Part shown: one piece after another, positions 1-5,157 of the stretch | How positions within the stretch are numbered: position 1 is the stretch's first letter | Layout: every line of letters begins with the position of its first letter | The notes under the pieces: generated by a model | Databases searched by the model: none | Seen by the model: the letters and a program-made list of their open reading frames with translations, nothing else | What the model was told of the DNA's origin: nothing | Source of the DNA: Tardiphaga sp. | GTDB lineage: Bacteria; Pseudomonadota; Alphaproteobacteria; Rhizobiales; Xanthobacteraceae | Reading direction: 5' to 3' | DNA: 6,547 nucleotides | Assembly (NCBI GenBank): GCA_014377915.1 | Contig: JACMOT010000309.1 | Span: 1-6,547 of the forward strand | Program-made: the position numbers and the translations under genes

Positions 1-1
1 C

Positions 2-523
2 GCAGAGGCCCGCGATCATCGCCTCGCGTCCAGCCTCGATGCGCTTGGCGATGGCGATTTCGCCCTCGCGCGACAGCAGCTCGACGGTCCCCATCTCGCG
101 CAGATACATGCGGACGGGATCGTCGGTGCGCTCGCCCGGCTCGGATTTCTTGGTCTCGGTGTCGGCCTTCTGGGTGACCTCGACGAGTTCGTTGTCGGTC
201 TCTTCCTCGGCCTCTTCCTTGGTCTCTTCCTCGTCCGAATCGGCGTCATCCGCCTCCGACACGTTGATGCCCATCTCGGAGAGCATCGACATGATGTCCT
301 CGATCTGTTCGGGCGACGTGGTGTCCGACGGCAGCACCTCGTTGAGCTGATCGAAGGTGACGAAGCCACGCTTCTTGGCCTGCTTGATCATCTTCTTGAC
401 GGCTGCGTCGGAGAGATCAAGCAACGGCGACGGCGCGTCCGGAGAATCCTTTTCCGGGGCGTCTGCAGCCTTGTCGTCTTTTTCTTTATCCTTGGTCTGC
501 AGCGTCTTTGCCTTGGTGGCCAT
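2..523 (-). CDS. rpoD: RNA polymerase primary sigma factor sigma-70, N-terminal part (runs off left edge)
   Basis: This is the housekeeping sigma factor that directs RNA polymerase to most promoters. Only the first 174 residues are in the window. Residues about 34-90 (from PLLDLSDAAVKKMIKQAKK to SEMGINVSE) match sigma-70 region 1.1, the autoinhibitory domain. Residues about 91-130 form a strongly acidic linker (runs of E, D and T). Residues 134-174, starting DDPVRMYLREMGTVELLSRE, are region 1.2, which contacts the discriminator. Regions 2 to 4 lie beyond the left edge. The ATG at 523 is preceded by AGGAG six bases upstream. The first 30 residues are Lys/Asp/Ala-rich and charged, as in rhizobial RpoD. 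The gene follows dnaG on the same strand, as in the macromolecular-synthesis cluster. Identification is firm from region 1.1 and 1.2 sequence. Confidence 0.96.
   Translation of the reverse strand, partial: MATKAKTLQTKDKEKDDKAADAPEKDSPDAPSPLLDLSDAAVKKMIKQAKKRGFVTFDQLNEVLPSDTTSPEQIEDIMSMLSEMGINVSEADDADSDEEETKEEAEEETDNELVEVTQKADTETKKSEPGERTDDPVRMYLREMGTVELLSREGEIAIAKRIEAGREAMIAGLC
197..232 (-). repeat. Three tandem 12-bp units coding the acidic linker of RpoD
   Basis: On the plus strand three 12-mers follow each other: ggtctcttcctc, ggcctcttcctt, ggtctcttcctc. The outer two are identical and the middle one differs at two bases. Translated on the minus strand they give EEET-KEEA-EEET, inside the linker between regions 1.1 and 1.2. 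Such a repeat can change copy number by slippage without shifting the frame, so linker length may vary between strains. Confidence 0.6.
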
Positions 524-529
524 TCAATG

Positions 530-534
530 CTCCT
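530..534 (-). promoter_or_regulatory. Ribosome binding site of rpoD
   Basis: AGGAG on the minus strand, six bases before the ATG at 523. This is one of the few clear Shine-Dalgarno sequences in the window and supports the chosen rpoD start. Confidence 0.7.
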
Positions 535-551
535 GAAACGCGATCACGCTG

Positions 552-567
552 GGGGCGTTGCCGCCCC
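552..567 (-). promoter_or_regulatory. GCAA-tetraloop hairpin in the rpoD leader
   Basis: Read on the minus strand, GGGGCG-GCAA-CGCCCC forms a perfect 6-bp all-GC stem closed by a GNRA-class tetraloop. It ends 28 bases before the rpoD start codon. No T-run follows it, so it does not look like a Rho-independent terminator. Its place between the likely promoter island and the ribosome binding site suggests an mRNA-stability or translation-control element. That role is inference. Confidence 0.4.
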
Positions 568-583
568 GCTTTGAATCATTTAT

Positions 584-595
584 CGGGTCAACCCG
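584..595. repeat. Short inverted repeat in the dnaG-rpoD gap
   Basis: cgggt-ca-acccg, five-base arms around a two-base centre. Read on the minus strand it contains TTGACC, which resembles a -35 hexamer, but no convincing -10 lies 16-18 bases further on. It is recorded as a possible operator or small hairpin only. Confidence 0.2.
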
Positions 596-672
596 CCCGA
601 CGCGGAAAGGGCGGCGTATGCCTCGCCACCCTCAAAACGGCCTGCCGGTATTCGCACTTAAGCCCAAAGAGC

Positions 673-689
673 GTTAAACTCTGATTAAC
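673..689. promoter_or_regulatory. CtrA-type binding site TTAA-N7-TTAA upstream of rpoD
   Basis: The sequence gttaaactctgattaac contains TTAA at 674-677, seven bases, then TTAA at 685-688. It matches the full CtrA consensus TTAA-N7-TTAAC of alphaproteobacteria on both strands. A further TTAA lies at 658-661. At about 65% GC a chance match is unlikely. It sits 150 bp before the rpoD start codon, in the only AT-rich part of the gap, so rpoD is the likely target. Actual binding by CtrA is inferred. Confidence 0.45.
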
Positions 690-702
690 CCTGTTTTTGC
701 AG

Positions 703-718
703 CTAAACCATGGGTTAG
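703..718. repeat. Imperfect 16-bp palindrome beside the CtrA-type box
   Basis: ctaaaccatgggttag pairs at seven of eight positions with its own reverse complement. It lies between the dnaG stop and the CtrA-type box. It could be an operator, or a weak hairpin at the dnaG 3' end. No T-run follows on the minus strand, so it is not a standard terminator for dnaG. Confidence 0.25.
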
Positions 719-764
719 GCGAGTCTTTTCGCGGTTTCACCGGCGCCATTCGCATCAATTCGCG

Positions 765-2816
765 TCACACACTGCGCAGGAACCGGCCGGATGATTCGCC
801 AAACCCCTCGATCAGGGCTTCAATACCGTCGACCTCGGCAAGCCTGGCCTTGACGTCACGCAACCATCCGTAATTGGTCTCGGACGCCTCTTCACCCAGA
901 GCGAGTTCGGCGTCTTTCAACTCCCTAAGTAAGGAGTGCCACTGCCGATGCAAGGCAACCAGCTGCGTCCATGTCGAAAGAACGTCCTCCCGCGCCGCGC
1001 CGGGCTGCGCGGCCCACACGTCCTTGGTGGTAATTGCCTTCTCAACATGTTGCAATTGCTCATTAAATCCAGCCTTAACCAGATCTGAACGCATTTCCTC
1101 ACTTTGCGCGACTTCGTCGCCATGATGATGCTCATGGGCGAAGGCGGCGATGATGCCGGCGCGCAAGCGGTGCATTTCCGGATGCGCCAGCTCCAGCGCG
1201 GCGACTTCCTCGAGCCGGTCATGCAGCAACCAGGGGTGGTTGATCAGGGTCTGCACGATCAGCGCCTCGCGCCGCGAGATGGCGCTGCGCTGGCCGCGCA
1301 TGATCGAGGAATTGGCGAGCTGCGGACTGACCACCTGATAGGGAGAGCGGTTGATGGTCTGGCTGCCAGCCGAGGCGCCATTGCGCCCGCGCGGCTCGAT
1401 CCGGCCGGCGGCACCAGGGGTGAAGGTGCGCGGCGCGCCGGGACGGCCAAAGCCGGGCTTGCCGCCGAAACCGCCAAATCCGCCGCCTTGACCGCCGCCC
1501 TGCCCGCCGCGGAACCCACCGCCGCCGCCATAGCCGCGGCCAGCATTGGGGGAGAACGTATTGCGCAGCCGCTCGGCGAGATCCTGGCGGTAATATTTTT
1601 TCACCACGTCGTCGCGGATGCCGTTGGCGAGCTCGTTGATGCGCGCCTCCAGCGCGGCGCGGCGCTCCGGGGTGGCAAAGTCGCCGCCCAGGGTGGCCTG
1701 GGCCCAGACCAGGTCGGACAGCGATTTGGGGGCGCCGATGACTTCCTCGACCGCGACGCGGCCGCCGGAACGGGCGAGATCGTCGGGGTCCTGGCCCTCC
1801 GGCAACAGGGCAAAGCGCAGGCTCTTGCCGGGCTTGAGATGCGGCAGCGCCAGCTCGGCGGCGCGCCACGCCGCCTTCTGGCCAGCCTTGTCGCCGTCGA
1901 AGCACAGGATCGGCTCGTCGGCCATCTTCCAGATCAGCTGCAGCTGGTTCTCGGTCAAAGCGGTGCCGAGCGGCGCCACCGTGGCGGCAAAGCCGACCCC
2001 GACCATGGCAATGACGTCGACATAGCCCTCGACCACCACCAACGTCGCGCCATTATGCGCGGCGGTGCGGGCGGTGGGGAAATTGTACAGATTGTCGCCC
2101 TTGTGGAAGAGCGGCGTCTCCGGCGAATTCATGTATTTCGCCGGGACGTCCTTCTCCAGCGCGCGGCCGCCGAAGGCGATGACGCGGTTGCGCAGGTCGG
2201 TGATCGGAAACATCACCCGGTCGCGAAACTTGTCGTAGGGCACCGGGATGTCGTCGCCGCCGACCAGGAGACCCGCTTCGACCATGTCGGCGGTGGAGAT
2301 GCCCTGCCCGCCGAGAAATTCCTTCAGCGCATAGCGCTCGGAGGTGGCGTAGCCCATCCGGAACTGGAGCTGCACCGTCGGCGAGATCTGGCGGTCGGCG
2401 AGATAGCCGCGCGCCTTGGCGCCCTGCCGTGCCGTGAGCTGATCGGCGAAGAATTTGGCAGCCAGTTCCATCACGTCATACAGCGTCTTGCGGCGCTGCT
2501 CGTGGCGGGCGGCACCCGGCGTCCCCGCCGGCAGCGCGACGCCGGCCATCTGCGCCAGCCGCTCGCCCCCCTCCGGGAAGCCGCAGCCGTCGGTCTCCAT
2601 CAGGAAGCTGATGATGTCGCCGTGCTTGCCGCTGGAAAAATCGTGGTAAAATCCCTTCTCGTCATTGACGAAAAACGACGGCGACTTCTCCTGCTGGAAC
2701 GGCGACAGGCCCTTCCACTCCCTGCCCGCCTTCTTCAACTTGACGCGCTTGCTCACGACTTCCGAAACCGGGAGCCGGGCACGCAGATCGTCGAGGAACT
2801 GGGGCGTGAAGCGCAT
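765..2816 (-). CDS. dnaG: DNA primase DnaG with degenerate zinc-binding domain
   Basis: This primase makes the RNA primers that start leading- and lagging-strand synthesis at the replication fork, in partnership with DnaB helicase. The 683 aa are somewhat longer than E. coli DnaG (581). Residues about 1-95 are the CHC2 zinc-binding domain fold, but the four ligand positions read S38, Q41, D59 and S62. Residues 110-250 are the N-terminal part of the polymerase core, with RVMFPITD at 200-207 and KYMNSPETPLFHKG at 227-240. The TOPRIM metal site is intact: E263 (VVEGYVDVIA), D307/D309 (CFDGDKAG) and D343/D345 (QDPDD). Residues 426-460 are a glycine-rich linker (22 of 35 Gly). Residues about 510-680 form the less conserved helicase-interaction domain. 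The ATG at 2816 lacks a clear Shine-Dalgarno, but MRFTPQFLDDLRARLP is the usual primase start. rpoD follows 241 bp downstream. Confidence 0.97.
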   Translation of the reverse strand: MRFTPQFLDDLRARLPVSEVVSKRVKLKKAGREWKGLSPFQQEKSPSFFVNDEKGFYHDFSSGKHGDIISFLMETDGCGFPEGGERLAQMAGVALPAGTPGAARHEQRRKTLYDVMELAAKFFADQLTARQGAKARGYLADRQISPTVQLQFRMGYATSERYALKEFLGGQGISTADMVEAGLLVGGDDIPVPYDKFRDRVMFPITDLRNRVIAFGGRALEKDVPAKYMNSPETPLFHKGDNLYNFPTARTAAHNGATLVVVEGYVDVIAMVGVGFAATVAPLGTALTENQLQLIWKMADEPILCFDGDKAGQKAAWRAAELALPHLKPGKSLRFALLPEGQDPDDLARSGGRVAVEEVIGAPKSLSDLVWAQATLGGDFATPERRAALEARINELANGIRDDVVKKYYRQDLAERLRNTFSPNAGRGYGGGGGFRGGQGGGQGGGFGGFGGKPGFGRPGAPRTFTPGAAGRIEPRGRNGASAGSQTINRSPYQVVSPQLANSSIMRGQRSAISRREALIVQTLINHPWLLHDRLEEVAALELAHPEMHRLRAGIIAAFAHEHHHGDEVAQSEEMRSDLVKAGFNEQLQHVEKAITTKDVWAAQPGAAREDVLSTWTQLVALHRQWHSLLRELKDAELALGEEASETNYGWLRDVKARLAEVDGIEALIEGFGESSGRFLRSV
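1437..1541 (-). repeat. Glycine-rich low-complexity segment inside dnaG
   Basis: This stretch of GGC/GGT-type codons (seen on the plus strand as repeated ccgccg and ccgcc) encodes residues 426-460 of DnaG: 22 Gly of 35, with interspersed F, Y, R and Q in patterns such as GGFRGGQGG and GGFGGFGG. It separates the catalytic core from the C-terminal helicase-binding region and is likely disordered. The simple-sequence character makes it prone to length change between strains. Confidence 0.7.
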
Positions 2817-2831
2817 GGATGCTTATGCTTT

Positions 2832-2849
2832 GAGTCGGGGCGGCGAGTC
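2832..2849. promoter_or_regulatory. Pair of GANTC (CcrM-type) sites just upstream of dnaG
   Basis: GAGTC occurs at 2832-2836 and again at 2845-2849, 13 bp apart and within 35 bp of the dnaG start codon. GANTC is the target of the cell-cycle methylase CcrM in alphaproteobacteria. The sites are read directly from the sequence. Methylation and any effect on dnaG transcription are inferred. Confidence 0.3.
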
Positions 2850-2887
2850 CCGGGTGGAATGGCCGGGCCTTGGCCATCCGACCATGG

Positions 2888-2916
2888 ATATAGGTTTTGC
2901 AGCGGCAATTTTAACC
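2888..2916 (-). promoter_or_regulatory. Candidate dnaG promoter
   Basis: On the minus strand CTATAT (2893-2888) matches the alphaproteobacterial -10 consensus. The hexamer GGTTAA (2916-2911), 17 bases upstream, could serve as a weak -35. The opposite strand of that hexamer reads TTAACC, the CtrA half-site sequence. The implied leader is about 65 nt. The -10 is good and the -35 is poor. Confidence 0.35.
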
Positions 2917-3031
2917 CGGCGGCTTTTGCGCCCGCTATTCACAGGCCAGGTGACGGGTAGCCCGCTGCCGGACGCCTGCACGCTAGGCCCTCATGATTGA
3001 ACGGCGCAGCCGTCGGAGGCTGCCGCCGCTC

Positions 3032-3111
3032 CCGCCCCGGAATAACGGAACCCTTGAAAATAGTTCAGTTCCCCGTTCTGATGGCTGGATGTTCACGACA
3101 TTCCGGGGCGG
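3032..3111. repeat. 12-bp perfect inverted repeat flanking the chlorite dismutase start
   Basis: ccgccccggaat at 3032-3043 is the exact reverse complement of attccggggcgg at 3100-3111, with a 56-base spacer. The chosen start codon at 3089 lies in the spacer, close to the right arm. In a transcript beginning upstream of 3032 the arms could pair and enclose the start codon in a loop. Alternatively this is an operator or the remains of a mobile palindrome. Confidence 0.45.
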
Positions 3112-3646
3112 CAGCAGCGGTGCATGGCGGGTGATTTCGATGTCACCGGTCACCGGCGAGGCGCTGCCCGCCGTGCCATCGCTGTCGGTGACGCATGCCG
3201 CCGCCATCGCGCTGCCGCTGCTGCCATCATCGAACGCGTGGCGACTGGCCGGCGTCGCCAGCCATGTGCGCTATGTCGAACGCAACGAGAAGGTCGCTTT
3301 GGTGGCGGTGCAGGCCGGGCTCGGCCGACCCGAGGCGAGTCATGCCGCGCTGATCCCGATCCGCAAGAATGCGGCGTGGTGGGATCTCACCCAGAACGAG
3401 CGCCGCCGCATCTTCGAGGACAAGTCGCGCCATATCGCTGACAGCCTGAAATATCTGCCGGCGATCGCCCGCCAGCTCTATCACTGCCGCGACCTCGGCG
3501 AGCCGTTCGACTTCCTGACCTGGTTCGAATTCGCCCCCGAACACGCTGCGGCGTTCGAGGAACTGGTGGCACAGCTGCGCGGCACCGAAGAGTGGAGCTA
3601 TGTCGAGCGCGAGGTCGATCTGCGGCTGGTGCGCGAAAGAGTGTGA
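3089..3646 (+). CDS. cld: Chlorite dismutase-like heme enzyme (short, dimeric-type lineage)
   Basis: Chlorite dismutases bind heme b and convert chlorite to chloride and dioxygen. Relatives outside perchlorate respirers, such as the Nitrobacter winogradskyi enzyme, have the same chemistry but an uncertain cellular role. Taken from ATG 3089 the protein has 185 aa, the length of the short lineage (about 180 aa) rather than the roughly 240-280 aa of perchlorate reducers. The proximal heme ligand is H115 (KSRHIADS) and the distal catalytic residue is R128, thirteen residues later (LPAIARQLYH). This matches the His-Arg spacing of active enzymes; HemQ proteins carry Gln instead of Arg. IRKNAAWWDLTQNERR at 91-106 and FDFLTWFEF at 140-148 are further family segments. 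No signal peptide is seen. The frame stays open upstream to ATG 2993, adding 32 Arg/Pro-rich residues; that extension looks non-homologous and contains one arm of an inverted repeat. Neither start has a good Shine-Dalgarno. Confidence 0.88.
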   Translation: MFTTFRGGSSGAWRVISMSPVTGEALPAVPSLSVTHAAAIALPLLPSSNAWRLAGVASHVRYVERNEKVALVAVQAGLGRPEASHAALIPIRKNAAWWDLTQNERRRIFEDKSRHIADSLKYLPAIARQLYHCRDLGEPFDFLTWFEFAPEHAAAFEELVAQLRGTEEWSYVEREVDLRLVRERV

Positions 3647-3722
3647 GCGGCACCCAAGAGACAAATCCCACAAAGCGCACCTGATCCCTCGCTTCCCGCT
3701 GCATGGCTCCCATCCCGCCGGT

Positions 3723-3750
3723 CCGCCTTCCGCCTCACGGAAGGAGGCGG
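3723..3750 (+). repeat. GC-rich hairpin between cld and the transporter
   Basis: ccgccttccg and cggaaggaggcgg can pair across a five-base loop, with a two-base bulge; an alternative pairing uses a second ccgcct. The hairpin lies 76 bases after the cld stop. No T-run follows, so it may be a transcript-end stabiliser or attenuator rather than a classical terminator. It overlaps the longest possible reading of the transporter gene, which argues against the most upstream ATG. Confidence 0.4.
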
Positions 3751-3789
3751 CATAAGACGGGACACGTCTCGTCTCGAAAGACCCCCATC

Positions 3790-4986
3790 TTGCCATCATC
3801 CGACACCTCCACCCGGGACGACGGTCCCGGCGGCTGGCTCATTTTTGCGTTCGCGCTCGCCTGCGGCGTGACGGTTGCCAATGTCTATTATGCGCAGCCG
3901 CTGGTCGGGCCGATCAGCCTGTCGTTCGGCATCAGCGTCGCCACCGGCAGCCTGATCGTCACCATGCTGCAGCTCGGCTATGTCGCGGGATTGCTGTTTT
4001 TTGCCCCGCTCGGCGATCTCATCGAGAACAAGCGACTGATCCTGCTGACGATGTCGGCGCTGATCGCCTGCCTGCTGATCTCGACCGCGGCGCCCAATGC
4101 GCCGGTGTTCATCGCCTCCTCGCTGCTGCTCGGCATTTCCGCCGTCGGCACCCAGATGATCATCCCGATGGCCGCGCATCTGACTCCGGAGCGCCGCCGC
4201 GGCCAGGTGGTCGGCACCGTGGTGTCGGGCGCGCTGTTCGGCATCCTGCTGGCGCGGCCGCTGTCGACGCTGATCGCCGGTAGCTTCGGTTGGCGCGCGG
4301 TGTACTGGATGTCGGCGGCGGCGATGTGCGCGATCCTGGCGCTGATGGCGGTCGCGCTGCCACGCCGGCAGCCGCGGCATGCGTTGACCTATCCGAAACT
4401 GATCCACTCGCTATGGGACCTCTTGATCACCACACCGCTGTTGCGGCGCCGCGCCGCGATGCAGGCGCCGTTCTTCGGCGCCTTCAGCCTGTTCTGGACC
4501 GCGTCGCCGCTGCTGCTGGAGGCACCGCCGTTTTCGCTGGGCCACCTGGCGCTGTCGGCGTTTCTGCTGAGCGGTGTCGCCGGCGCCATGGTCGCGCCGC
4601 TGGCCGGACGGCTCGCCGACAGCGGCCACAGCCGCGCGCTGACCGGCGCGGCGATTGTCGCGATGGGGCTGAGCTTCGTGTTGACCTGGATCGGTGGCAC
4701 CGGCTCGCTGACGGCCTTCGTGCTGGCCGGCATCCTGCTCGACGCCGGGTCGCAGACCCATCTGATCGTCGGACAACGCGCCATCTTCACGCTGGCGCCG
4801 GAAGTGCGCAGCCGGCTCAACGCGCTGTATATGGGCCTGTTCTTCTTTGGCGGCGCGGTGGGCTCGGCGGTCTCCGGCACCGCGGTGTCGCATGGCGGCG
4901 CGACCTATGTGAGCTGGATCGGGCTTGGATTCACGGCGATCGCCATGGTGCTGTTCGCAGCGGAGGCGATGGGGAAGAAGAAGTAA
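3790..4986 (+). CDS. Major facilitator superfamily transporter, YnfM/YgaY-like exporter type
   Basis: This is an inner-membrane secondary transporter of the DHA1-like, proton-driven exporter type; the substrate cannot be read from sequence. From the TTG at 3790 it has 398 aa, the normal length for a 12-TM protein of this family. TM1 includes WLIFAFALACGVTVANVYYA, whose NVYYAQPL end is a signature of this subgroup. Loop 2-3 carries motif A as GDLIENKR (75-82). A second motif-A-like segment, LAGRLADSGHSR (271-282), sits in loop 8-9. The central loop around 190-225 (PRRQPRHALTYPKLIH) is cytoplasmic and basic, and the tail GKKK is basic. An in-frame ATG at 3703 would add 29 Pro/Arg-rich residues. 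I prefer TTG because that extension contains a hairpin and no membrane or family sequence, but the start is unsure. It follows cld on the same strand by about 140 bp. Confidence 0.85.
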   Translation: MPSSDTSTRDDGPGGWLIFAFALACGVTVANVYYAQPLVGPISLSFGISVATGSLIVTMLQLGYVAGLLFFAPLGDLIENKRLILLTMSALIACLLISTAAPNAPVFIASSLLLGISAVGTQMIIPMAAHLTPERRRGQVVGTVVSGALFGILLARPLSTLIAGSFGWRAVYWMSAAAMCAILALMAVALPRRQPRHALTYPKLIHSLWDLLITTPLLRRRAAMQAPFFGAFSLFWTASPLLLEAPPFSLGHLALSAFLLSGVAGAMVAPLAGRLADSGHSRALTGAAIVAMGLSFVLTWIGGTGSLTAFVLAGILLDAGSQTHLIVGQRAIFTLAPEVRSRLNALYMGLFFFGGAVGSAVSGTAVSHGGATYVSWIGLGFTAIAMVLFAAEAMGKKK

Positions 4987-4989
4987 CTC

Positions 4990-5155
4990 CCTGTGGTCCC
5001 GGCCAAGTGAGCGTCAGAGAACGCGGAGCCGGGACCCATCCCCTCCGAGTTCGCGGTTTAATCGCGGCTCACACAACAGCCTGGACATGATGGGATGGAG
5101 GCTATGGGTCGCGGGTCGGCGCTCGTCTTGCTCGCTGGCCCGGGACGACATGGGA
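4990..5155. repeat. Bradyrhizobium-type intergenic palindromic repeat, diverged copy
   Basis: The convergent gap holds two hairpins. The first has arms ggtcccggc (4995-5003) and gccgggacc (5028-5036) with a 24-base loop. The second has gtcgcggg (5108-5115) and cccgggac (5139-5146) with one mismatch. The motifs gtcccggc...gccgggaccca and atgggtc...gggtcggcgct...cccgggacgac resemble a repeat I recall as common between genes in Bradyrhizobium and Rhodopseudomonas. The layout suggests two oppositely oriented units around an unrelated core. It may also end transcription from both sides, though there are no T-runs. Confidence 0.6.
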
Positions 5156-5157
5156 AA

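Noticed and set aside
39..350. Ser/Thr-rich 103-codon frame on the plus strand
   Set aside because: It is the reverse of the rpoD acidic linker; the Ser runs come from reading GAG/GAA codons backwards.
584..620. TTGACC as an rpoD -35 element
   Set aside because: No acceptable -10 lies 16-18 bases downstream on the minus strand; that position is GC-rich and falls in the leader hairpin.
1104..2960. 618-codon open frame on the plus strand opposite dnaG
   Set aside because: It is the antisense shadow of dnaG, produced by high third-position GC. Its translation is Ala/Arg/Gly/His-rich without recognisable domains, while the minus strand codes for an unmistakable primase.
2993..3088. N-terminal 32-residue extension of the chlorite dismutase-like protein
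   Set aside because: RRSRRRLPPLPPRNN is neither signal-like nor family-like, and it covers an inverted-repeat arm. The shorter start gives the usual length and puts His115/Arg128 within one residue of the Nitrobacter enzyme numbering.
3227..3799. 190-codon minus-strand frame across cld
   Set aside because: It is antisense to the chlorite dismutase-like gene, whose family residues are clear on the plus strand.
4995..5036. Rho-independent terminator for the transporter
   Set aside because: The stem is present but no T-run follows on either strand, so it is listed as part of the repeat rather than as a terminator.
4290..5090. 266-codon plus-strand frame overlapping the transporter
   Set aside because: It is an alternate frame of the transporter gene with low-complexity Arg/Ala/Gly composition, and it runs into the intergenic repeat.
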